Below are positions 9,317-17,037 of a stretch of DNA of 17,037 nucleotides, piece after piece. Made by a program: the position numbers and the translations under genes. Source of the DNA: Liolophura sinensis (Eukaryota; Mollusca; Polyplacophora; Chitonida; Chitonidae); contig NW_027018538.1 in assembly GCF_032854445.1 (NCBI RefSeq), positions 1 through 17,037 on the forward strand. The letters run 5' to 3'. The notes under the pieces were generated by a model, which saw only the letters and a program-made list of their open reading frames with translations, had not been told where the DNA came from and ran no database searches. Numbering within the stretch: position 1 is the stretch's first letter; every line of letters begins with the position of its first letter.

Positions 9317-9864
9317 GTAATATCGCGACTGGTCATTACTATATTCAACTTTTGATTATAAGTTATGTGCCCTTCGGTAGCCCAGAAGACGTCAAATCTT
9401 TGGGCCAAGCCCATTTAACTCATCCAGCAATTGTCTTACTTCTAAGTCGAAGACAAACTCAATGTCTTTATCTACATGTTGAAAAACCACACCATTTGTA
9501 TATAAAAAACACAAGGTACTTGATACAGTCTGCTGTAAAAAGTACAATTAAACACTGACCCACATCAATAAGGTGCCAAAAGATGCGCAATTGGGCCAGG
9601 CATCTCCAGCTGTTGAAAAATTGCAAATTTCCTTGGTTTCCATGGAGTAAGAGCCGTTGCTGGGCACGTGATTTTCACATAAATGCTCATTCAATTGTCG
9701 CTACAGCCAAAAGTATTGGTCGGAGAGCAACGCGGTTTGCACCATTCGATTTCTTGTCACAAAATACGTCGGATTAGCCTCTTACCAGCAGCATTGGAAC
9801 AGTTTTTCCACTTTTGGATTTTTGCCTGGTCTTTTTGCTAATTAAATTCGGCTACATTTACTAT
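9317..9864. repeat. Satellite unit 18, class C, 548 bp
   Basis: CTGGG, A at 414, ttcTTgtc, gcCtggT, aattAaatt. Shares the TTg state only with unit 3. Confidence 0.95.
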
Positions 9865-10412
9865 GTAATATCGCGACTGGTCATTACTATATTCAACTTT
9901 TGATTATAAGTTATGTGCCCTTCGGTAGCCCAGAAGACGTCAAATCTTTGGGCCAAGCCCATTTAACTCATCCAGCAATTGTCTTACTTCTAAGTCGAAG
10001 ACAAACTCAATGTCTTTATCTACATGTTGAAAAACCACACCATTTGTATATAAAAAACACAAGGTACTTGATACAGTCTGCTGTAAAAAGTACAATTAAA
10101 CACTGACCCACATCAATAAGGTGCCAAAAGATGCGCAATTGGGCCAGGCATCTCCAGCTGTTGAAAAATTGCAAATTTCCTTGGTTTCCATGGAGTAAGA
10201 GCCGTTGTTAGGCACGCGATTTTCACATAAATGCTCATTCAATTGTAGCTACAGCCATAAGTGTTGGTTGGAGAGCAACGCGGTTTGCACCATTCGATTT
10301 CTCGTCACAAAATACGTCGGATTAGCCTCTTACCAGCAGCATTGGAACAGTTTTACCACTTTTGGATTTTTGCCTGGGCTTTTTGCTAATTCAATTCGGC
10401 TACATTTACTAT
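9865..10412. repeat. Satellite unit 19, class D, 548 bp, E-box lost
   Basis: Class D triplet, A at 414, gttttAccac, gcCtggg, aattCaatt. Two private substitutions: CACGTG becomes CACGCG at 10213-10218, and gttggTtgg for gttggCcgg-type sequence appears near 10267. The first change also removes a TGA and so creates the longest open frame of the window (149 codons), by chance. Confidence 0.95.
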
Positions 10413-10960
10413 GTAATATCGCGACTGGTCATTACTATATTCAACTTTTGATTATAAGTTATGTGCCCTTCGGTAGCCCAGAAGACGTCAAATCTTTGGG
10501 CCAAGCCCATTTAACTCATCCAGCAATTGTCTTACTTCTAAGTCGAAGACAAACTCAATGTCTTTATCTACATGTTGAAAAACCACACCATTTGTATATA
10601 AAAAACACAAGGTACTTGATACAGTCTGCTGTAAAAAGTACAATTAAACACTGACCCACATCAATAAGGTGCCAAAAGATGCGCAATTGGGCCAGGCATC
10701 TCCAGCTGTTGAAAAATTGCAAATTTCCTTGGTTTCCATGGAGTAAGAGCCGTTGCTGGGCACGTGATTTTCACATAAATGCTCATTCAATTGTCGCTAC
10801 AGCCAAAAGTATTGGTCGGAGAGCAACGCGGTTTGCACCATTCGATTTCTCGTCACAAAATACGTCGGATTAGCCTCTTACCAGCAGCATTGGAACAGTT
10901 TTTCCACTTTTGGATTTTTGCTTGGGCTTTTTGCTAATTCAATTCGGCTACATTTACTAT
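10413..10960. repeat. Satellite unit 20, mixed class, 548 bp
   Basis: CTGGG and A at 414 as in class C, but ttcTcgtc, gcTtggg and aattCaatt as in class B. The combination resembles a second product of exchange between classes B and C, with the switch to the right of position 414. Confidence 0.95.
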
Positions 10961-11508
10961 GTAATATCGCGACTGGTCATTACTATATTCAACTTTTGAT
11001 TATAAGTTATGTGCCCTTCGGTAGCCCAGAAGACGTCAAATCTTTGGGCCAAGCCCATTTAACTCATCCAGCAATTGTCTTACTTCTAAGTCGAAGACAA
11101 ACTCAATGTCTTTATCTACATGTTGAAAAACCACACCATTTGTATATAAAAAACACAAGGTACTTGATACAGTCTGCTGTAAAAAGTACAATTAAACACT
11201 GACCCACATCAATAAGGTGCCAAAAGATGCGCAATTGGGCCAGGCATCTCCAGCTGTTGAAAAATTGCAAATTTCCTTGGTTTCCATGGAGTAAGAGCCG
11301 TTGCTGGGCACGTGATTTTTACATAAATGCTCATTCAATTGTCGCTACAGCCAAAAGTATTGGGCGGAGAGCAACGCGGTTTGCACCATTCGATTTCTCG
11401 TCACAAAATACGTCGGATTAGCCTCTTACCAGCAGCATTGGAACAGTTTTACCACTTTTGGATTTTTGCTTGGGCTTTTTGCTACTTAAATTCGGCTACA
11501 TTTACTAT
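10961..11508. repeat. Satellite unit 21, mixed class, 548 bp
   Basis: CTGGG, A at 414, ttcTcgtc, gttttAccac (otherwise a class D mark), gcTtggg, and the private gctaCttAaatt. Also gattttTaca near 11320 and attgggcgg near 11362, both private. Confidence 0.95.
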
Positions 11509-12056
11509 GTAATATCTCGACTGGTCATTACTATATTCAACTTTTGATTATAAGTTATGTGCCCTTCGGTAGCCCAGAAGACGTCAAATCTTTGGGCCAA
11601 GCCCATTTAACTCATCCAGCAATTGTCTTACTTCTAAGTCGAAGACAAACTCAATGTCTTTATCTACATGTTGAAAAACCACACCATTTGTATATAAAAA
11701 ACACAAGGTACTTGATACAGTCTGCTGTAAAAAGTACAATTAAACACTGACCCACATCAATAAGGTGCCAAAAGATGCGCAATTGGGCCAGGCATCTCCA
11801 GCTGTTGAAAAATTGCAAATTTCCTTGGTTTCCATGGAGTAAGAGCCGTTGTTAGGCACGTGATTTTCACATAAATGCTCATTCAATTGTCGCTACAGCC
11901 AAAAGTATTGGTCGGAGAGCAACGCGGTTTGCACCATTCGATTTCTCGTCACAAAATACGTCGGATTAGCCTCTTACCAGCAGCATTGGAACAGTTTTTC
12001 CACTTTTGGATTTTTGCCTGGGCTTTTTGCTAATTCAATTCGGCTACATTTACTAT
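11509..12056. repeat. Satellite unit 22, mixed class, 548 bp
   Basis: Starts with the private TCTCGA for TCGCGA at 11516-11521. TTAGG, A at 414, ttcTcgtc, gcCtggg, aattCaatt. Last of the indel-free units. Confidence 0.95.
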
Positions 12057-12605
12057 GTAATATCGCGACTGGTCATTACTATATTCAACTTTTGATTATA
12101 AGTTATGTGCCCTTCGGTAGCCCAGAAGACGTCAAATCTTTGGGCCAAGCCCATTTAACTCATCCAGCAATTGTCTTACTTCTAAGTCGAAGACAAACTC
12201 AAATGTCTTTATCTACATGTTGAAAAACCACACCATTTGTATATAAAAAACACAAGGTACTTGATACAGTCTGCTGTAAAAAGTACAATTAAACACTGAC
12301 CCACATCAATAAGGTGCCAAAAGATGCGCAATTGGGCCAGGCATCTCCAGCTGTTGAAAAATTGCAAATTTCCTTGGTTTCCATGGAGTAAGAGCCGTTG
12401 TTAGGCACGTGATTTTCACATAAATGCTCATTCAATTGTAGCTACAGCCATAAGTGTTGGTCGGAGAGCAACGCGGTTTGCACCATTCGATTTCTCGTCA
12501 CAAAATAGGTCGGATTAGCCTCTTACCAGCAGCATTGGAACAGTTTGACCACTTTTGGATTTTTGCTTGGGCTTTTTGCTAATTAAATTCGGCTACATTT
12601 ACTAT
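12057..12605. repeat. Satellite unit 23, class D, 549 bp
   Basis: Last unit with the class D triplet; A at 414, gcTtggg, aattAaatt. Private: extra A in ctcaaatgtc (near 12201), aaataGgtcgg for aaataCgtcgg (near 12508), and cagtttGacc for cagttttAcc (near 12547). Confidence 0.95.
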
Positions 12606-13154
12606 GTAATATCGCGACTGGTCATTACTATAATCAACTTTTGATTATAAGTTATGTGCCCTTCGGTAGCCCAGAAGACGTCAAATCTTTGGGCCAAGCC
12701 CATTTAACTCATCCAGCAATTGTCTTACTTCTAAGTCGAAGACAAACTCAATGTCTTTATCTACATGTTGAAAAAACCACACCATTTGTATATAAAAAAC
12801 ACAAGGTACTTGATACAGTCTGCTGTAAAAAGTACAATTAAACACTGACCCACATCAATAAGGTGCCAAAAGATGCGCAATTGGGCCAGGCATCTCCAGC
12901 TGTTGAAAAATTGCAAATTTCCTTGGTTTCCATGGAGTAAGAGCCGTTGTTAGGCACGTGATTTTCACATAAATGCTCATTCAATTGTCGCTACAGCCAA
13001 AAGTATTGGTCGGAGAGCAACGCGGTTTGCACCATTCGATTTCTCGTCACAAAATACGTCGGATTAGCCTCTTACCAGCAGCATTGGAACAGTTTTTCCA
13101 CTTTTGGATTTTTGCCTGGGCTTTTTGCTAATTAAATTCGGCTACATTTACTAT
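12606..13154. repeat. Satellite unit 24, transition unit, 549 bp
   Basis: TTAGG, A at 414, ttcTcgtc, gcCtggg, aattAaatt. ataAtcaac for ataTtcaac near 12633, also seen in the terminal partial unit, and an extra A in gttgaaaaaacc near 12775. Confidence 0.95.
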
Positions 13155-13701
13155 GTAATATCGCGACTGGTCATTACTATTTTCAACTTTTGATTATAAG
13201 TTATGTGGCCTTCGGTAGCCCAGAAGACGTCAAATCTTTGGGCCAAGCCCATTTAACTCATCCAGCAATTGTCTTACTTCTAAGTCGAAGACAAACTCAA
13301 TGTCTTTATCTACATGTTGAAAACCACACCATTTGTATATAAAAACAACAAGGTACTTGATACAGTCTGCTGTAAAAAGTACAATTGAACACTGACCCAC
13401 ATCAATAAGGTGCCAAAAGATGCGCAATTGGGCCAGGCATCTCCAGCTGTTGAAAAATTGCAAATTTCCTTGGTTTCCATGGAGTAAGAGCCGTTGCTGT
13501 TCACGTGATTTTCACATAAATGCTCATTCAATTGTCGCTACAGCCAAAAGTATTGGTCGGAGAGCAACGCGGTTTGCACCATTCGATTTCTCGTCACAAA
13601 ATACGTCGGATTAGCCTCTTACCAGCAGCATTGGAACAGTTTTTCCACTTTGGGATTTTTGCCTGGGCTTTTTGCTAATTCAATTCGGCTACATTTACTA
13701 T
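13155..13701. repeat. Satellite unit 25, class R, 547 bp
   Basis: AAACAAC, ATTGAAC and CTGTT (private form of CTGGT). tatTttcaac near 13182, tgtgGcctt near 13207 and ctttGggat near 13650; the last two are shared with unit 27. Missing A in gttgaaaacc. Confidence 0.95.
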
Positions 13702-14249
13702 GTAATATCGCGACTGGTCATTACTATATTCAACTTTTGATTATAAGTTATGTGCCTTTCGGTAGCCCAGAAGACGTCAAATCTTTGGGCCAAGCCCATT
13801 TAACTCATCCAGCAATTGTCTTACTTCTAAGTCGAAGACAAACTCAATGTCTTTATCTACATGTTGAAAAACCACACCATTTGTATATAAAAACAACAAG
13901 GTACTTGATACAGTCTGCTGTAAAAAGTACAATTGAACACTGACCCACATCAATAAGGTGCCAAAAGATGCGCAATTGGGCCAGGCATCTCCAGCTGTTG
14001 AAAAATTGCAAATTTCCTTGGTTTCCATGGAGTAAGAGCCGTTGCTGGTCACGTGATTTTCACATAAATGCTCATTCAATTGTCGCTACAGCCAAAAGTA
14101 TTGGTCGGAGAGCAACGCGGTTTGCACCATTCGATTTCTCGTCACAAAATACGTCGGATTAGCCTCTTACCAGCAGCATTGGAACAGTTTTTTCCACTTT
14201 TGGATTTTGCCTGGGCTTTTTGCTAATTAAATTCGGCTACATTTACTAT
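13702..14249. repeat. Satellite unit 26, class R, 548 bp
   Basis: AAACAAC, ATTGAAC and CTGGT. gccTttcgg near 13757 is shared with unit 28. Extra T in cagttttttcc and missing T in ggattttgcc cancel. On the minus strand the frame is open for 100 codons (13777-14079), from a TTG, not an ATG. Confidence 0.95.
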
Positions 14250-14798
14250 GTAATATCGCGACTGGTCATTACTATATTCAACTTTTGATTATAAGTTATG
14301 TGGCCTTCGGTAGCCCAGAAGACGTCAAATCTTTGGGCCAAGCCCATTTAACTCATCCAGCAATTGTCTTACTTCTAAGTCGAAGGACAAACTCAATGTC
14401 TTTATCTACATGTTGAAAAACCACACCATTTGTATATAAAAACAACAAGGTACTTGATACAGTCTGCTGTAAAAAGTACAATTGAACACTGACCCACATC
14501 AATAAGGTGCCAAAAGATGCGCAATTGGGCCAGGCATCTCCAGCTGTGGAAAAATTGCAAATTTCCTTGGTTTCCATGGAGTAAGAGCCGTTGCTGGTCA
14601 CGTGATTTTCACATAAATGCTCATTCAATTGTCGCTACAGCCAAAAGTATTGGTCGGAGAGCAACGCGGTTTGCACCATTCGATTTCTCGTCACAAAATA
14701 CGTCGGATTAGCCTCTTACCAGCAGCATTGGAACAGTTTTTCCACTTTGGGATTTTTGCCTGGGCTTTTTGCTAATTAAATTCGGCTACATTTACTAT
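14250..14798. repeat. Satellite unit 27, class R, 549 bp
   Basis: AAACAAC, ATTGAAC and CTGGT. tgtgGcctt and ctttGggat as in unit 25. Extra G in cgaaggac (near 14385) and gctgtGgaaa (near 14548) are private. Confidence 0.95.
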
Positions 14799-15347
14799 GT
14801 AATATCGCGACTGGTCATTACTATATTCAACTTTTGATTATAAGTTATGTGCCTTTCGGTAGCCCAGAAGACGTCAAATCTTTGGGCCAAGCCCATTTAA
14901 CTCATCCAGCAATTGTCTTACTTCTAAGTCGAAGACAAACTCAATGTCTTTATCTACATGTTGAAAAACCACACCATTTGTATATAAAAAAACACAAGGT
15001 ACTTGATACAGTCTGCTGTAAAAAGTACAATTAAACGCTGACCCACATCAATAAGGTGCCAAAAGATGCGCAATTGGGCCAGGCATCTCCAGCTGTTGAA
15101 AAATTGCAAATTTCCTTGGTTTCCATGGAGTAAGAGCCGTCGTTAGGCACGTGATTTTCACATAAATGCTCATTCAATTGTCGCTACAGCCAAAAGTATT
15201 GGTCGGAGAGCAACGCGGTTTGCACCATTCGATTTCTCGTCACAAAATACGTCGGATTAGCCTCTTACCAGCAGCATTGGAACAGTTTTTCCACTTTTGG
15301 ATTTTTGCCTGGGCTTTTTGCTAATTCAATTCGGCTACATTTACTAT
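14799..15347. repeat. Satellite unit 28, non-R unit inside the R block, 549 bp
   Basis: Shows the older states AAAAACAC (with one extra A) and ATTAAAC, plus TTAGG preceded by gtCg (near 15140) and aacGctg near 15037. gccTttcgg is shared with unit 26, so the left part follows the dimeric pattern while the centre belongs to the other family. Confidence 0.95.
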
Positions 15348-15894
15348 GTAATATCGCGACTGGTCATTACTATATTCAACTTTTTATTATAAGTTATGTG
15401 CCCTTCGTAGCCCAGAAGACGTCAAAATCTTTGGGCCAAGCCCATTTAACTCATCCAGCAATTGTCTTACTTCTAAGTCGAAGACAAACTCAATGTCTTT
15501 ATCTACATGTTGAAAAACCACACCATTTGTATATAAAAACAACAAGGTACTTGATACAGTCTGCTGTAAAAAGTACAATTGAACACTGACCCACATCAAT
15601 AAGGTGCCAAAAGATGCGCAATTGGGCCAGGCATCTCCAGCTGTTGAAAAATTGCAAATTTCCTTGGTTTCCATGGAGTAAGAGCCGTTGCTGGTCACGT
15701 GATTTTCACATAAATGCTCATTCAATTGTCGCTACAGCCAAAAGTATTGGTCGGAGAGCAACGCGGTTTGCACCATTCGATTTCTCGTCACAAAATACGT
15801 CGGATTAGCCTCTTATCAGCAGCATTGGAACAGTTTTTTAACTTTGGATTTTTGCATGGGCTTTTTGCTAATTCAATTCGGCTACATTTACTAT
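15348..15894. repeat. Satellite unit 29, class R, 547 bp
   Basis: AAACAAC, ATTGAAC, CTGGT. Private: ctttttAtta near 15385, missing G in cttcgtagcc (near 15407), extra A in gtcaaaatc (near 15426). Shared with unit 31: ttaTcagc, a -ttttaac- change and gcAtggg. The paired frame shifts give a 112-codon minus-strand frame (15387-15725), starting at TTG. Confidence 0.95.
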
Positions 15895-16443
15895 GTAATA
15901 TCGCGACTGGTCATTACTATATTCAACTTTTGATTATAAGTTATGTGCCCTTCGGTAGCCCAGAAGACGTCAAATCTTTGGGCCAAGCCCATTTAACTCA
16001 TCCAGCAATTGTCTTACTTCTAAGTCGAAGACAAACTCAATGTCTTTATCTACATGTTGAAAAACCACACCATTTGTATATAAAAACAACAAGGTACTTG
16101 ATACAGTCTGCTGTAAAAAGTACAATTAAACACTGACCCACATCAATAAGGTGCCAAAAGATGCGCAATTGGGCCAGTCATCTCCAGCTGTTGAAAAAAT
16201 TGCAAATTTCCTTGGTTTCCATGGAGTAAGAGCCGTTGTTAGGCACGTGATTTTCACATAAATGCTCATTCAATTGTCGCTACAGCCAAAAGTATTGGTC
16301 GGAGAGCAACGCGGTTTGCACCATTCGATTTCTCGTCACAAAATACGTCGGATTAGCCTCTTACCAGCAGCATTGGAACAGTTTTTCCACTTTTGGATTT
16401 TTGCCTGGGCTTTTTGCTAATTAAATTCGGCTACATTTACTAT
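15895..16443. repeat. Satellite unit 30, mosaic of R and non-R, 549 bp
   Basis: AAACAAC as in class R, but ATTAAAC and TTAGG as in the other classes. gccagTcatc near 16177 is private; the extra A in gttgaaaaaattg (near 16198) is shared with unit 31. A switch between families lies between unit positions of about 192 and 232. Confidence 0.95.
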
Positions 16444-16993
16444 GTAATATCGCGACTGGTCATTACTATATTCAACTTTTGATTATAAGTTATGTGCCCT
16501 TCGGTAGCCCAGAAGACGTCAAATCTTTGGGCCAAGCCCATTTAACTCATCCAGCAATTGTCTTACTTCTAAGTCGAAGACAAACTCAATGTCTTTATCT
16601 ACATGTTGAAAAAACCACACCAATTGTATATAAAAACAACAAGGTACTTGATACAGTCTGCTGTAAAAAGTACAATTGAACACTGACCCACATCAATAAG
16701 GTGCCAAAAGATGCGCAATTGGGCCAGGCATCTCCAGCTGTTGAAAAAATTGCAAATTTCCTTGGTTTCCATGGAGTAAGAGCCGTTGCTGGTCACGTGA
16801 TTTTCACATAAATGCTCATTCAATTGTCGCTACAGCCAAAAGTATTGGTCGGAGAGCAACGCGGTTTGCACCATTCGATTTCTCGTCACAAAATACGTCG
16901 GATTAGCCTCTTATCAGCAGCATTGGAACAGGTTTTTAACTTTTGGATTTTTGCATGGGCTTTTTGCTAATTAAATTCGGCTACATTTACTAT
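16444..16993. repeat. Satellite unit 31, class R, 550 bp
   Basis: AAACAAC, ATTGAAC, CTGGT, ttaTcagc, caGgtttttaac and gcAtggg. Two extra As (gttgaaaaaacc near 16613 and gttgaaaaaattg near 16747). caccAattg for caccAtttg near 16623 is private. Confidence 0.95.
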
Positions 16994-17037
16994 GTAATAT
17001 CGCGACTGGTCATTACTATAATCAACTTTTGATTATA
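16994..17037. repeat. Satellite unit 32, first 44 bp only
   Basis: Same start motif as other units, with ataAtcaac in place of ataTtcaac as in unit 24. Cut by the window end, so the array continues to the right. Confidence 0.95.

Larger units (their letters stand above)
7105..9729. repeat. Long identical segment, copy 2 (first copy 3817-6441)
   Basis: Second copy of the multi-unit segment. It covers the tail of unit 13, all of units 14-17 and the left part of unit 18. To its right the register changes: the next class C to class D step comes one unit earlier than in copy 1, because the hybrid unit 12 has no counterpart. Confidence 0.75.
7673..10412. repeat. Higher-order repeat block 4, units 15-19, order E-A-B-C-D
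   Basis: Five units of exactly 548 bp (2740 bp). The order equals block 3 without the hybrid unit. Class C unit 18 carries ttcTTg at 438-440, as unit 3 does, while its counterparts 7 and 13 carry ttcTGg, so the block is not a simple copy of block 3 throughout. Confidence 0.8.
10413..12605. repeat. Mixed block, units 20-23, ending in a class D unit
   Basis: Units 20 and 21 carry CTGGG with A at 414 and ordinary ttcTcg; unit 22 carries TTAGG with A at 414; unit 23 is class D. The G-414 state of classes A, B and E is absent from unit 18 onwards. A four-unit spacing from D (unit 19) to D (unit 23) keeps the rhythm of blocks 1 and 2, but class identity is blurred. Confidence 0.6.
12606..16993. 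repeat. Right-hand subfamily R block, units 24-31, roughly dimeric
   Basis: Class R units have TATATAAAAACAAC instead of TATATAAAAAACAC, ATTGAAC instead of ATTAAAC, and CTGGT or CTGTT before CACGTG. Units 25, 26, 27, 29 and 31 carry all three; 24 and 28 carry none; 30 is a mosaic. Alternate units match best: 25 and 27 share tgtgGcctt and ctttGggat, 26 and 28 share gccTttcgg, 29 and 31 share ttaTcagc, a -tttaac- change and gcAtggg. This points to a two-unit period of about 1.1 kb. Confidence 0.7.
1..17037. repeat. Tandem satellite array, ~548-bp monomer, 31 complete units plus 44 bp
   Basis: The same ~548-bp sequence repeats head to tail from the first to the last base with no spacer. Starts of the boundary motif GTAATATCGCGACTGG fall at 1, 550, 1098, 1647, 2197, 2744, 3289, 3837, then every 548 bp to 12057, then 12606, 13155, 13702, 14250, 14799, 15348, 15895, 16444 and 16994; unit 22 has TCTCGA in place of TCGCGA. 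Diagnostic sites in unit coordinates are 315/326/330 (class E), 344/346 (TTAGG or CTGGG), 383/394/399 (class D), 414 (G or A), 438/439 (Tcg, Gcg, tTg, tGg), 491 (T or A), 510/514 (gcTtggg, gcCtggg, gcCtggT) and 528 (C or A). Such organisation is typical of eukaryotic satellite DNA. The locus type (centromeric or other) and the taxon are not shown by the sequence. Confidence 0.98.

Noticed and set aside
10205-10654. 149-codon plus-strand frame, longest in the window
   Set aside because: Created by one private substitution in unit 19; starts at TTG; the rest is the ordinary recurrent frame.
15714-16136. 140-codon plus-strand frame across units 29 and 30
   Set aside because: Depends on a one-base deletion near 15843 in unit 29; the same frame is closed in neighbouring units.
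1-17037. CRISPR array
   Set aside because: Units are ~548 bp and repeat throughout, with no short direct repeats separated by unique spacers.

Overview
The whole window is one uninterrupted head-to-tail tandem satellite array. The monomer is about 548 bp. Using the start motif GTAATATCGCGACTGG as an arbitrary unit boundary, there are 31 complete units (1-16993) and the first 44 bp of a 32nd (16994-17037). The array runs off both ends. No flanking unique DNA, protein-coding gene, rRNA, tRNA, CRISPR array or recognisable transposon is visible. A long, highly homogenised satellite of this kind suggests heterochromatin of a eukaryote (centromeric, pericentromeric, or on a sex or B chromosome). 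The monomer keeps about 17 CpG dinucleotides and they are mostly intact between copies, which suggests little CpG-methylation decay. I do not recognise the monomer and cannot name the taxon.

Layout. Units 1-7 (1-3836) vary from 545 to 550 bp and carry many single-base indels, nearly all private to one unit. Units 8-22 (3837-12056) are 15 consecutive units of exactly 548 bp. Units 23-31 (12057-16993) are 547-550 bp and shift to a diverged subfamily, here called class R. Linked diagnostic substitutions sort units into classes A, B, C, D, E and R. The order of classes reveals a higher-order repeat (HOR): ABCD (units 1-4), ABCD (5-8), E-A-B-(B/C hybrid)-C-D (9-14), E-A-B-C-D (15-19), a mixed block ending in D (20-23), then a roughly dimeric pattern of about 1.1 kb (24-31). 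A 2,625-bp stretch (3817-6441) recurs at 7105-9729 with no difference that I can see by eye.

Within the monomer, the diagnostic substitutions of units 1-24 all lie between unit positions 315 and 528, while positions 1-314 are almost invariant in units 8-24. The conserved part holds a TATA-like box (unit position about 183) and, 17 bp after its start, a 30-nt imperfect stem-loop that appears intact in all 31 units. Each unit also has one CACGTG palindrome except unit 19. Open reading frames up to about 150 codons exist, but they mostly start at TTG, change length with single-base differences between copies, and are judged fortuitous. Nothing here supports a multi-gene system; the points of interest are the HOR structure, the conserved/variable split of the monomer, and the conserved hairpin with promoter-like sequence.
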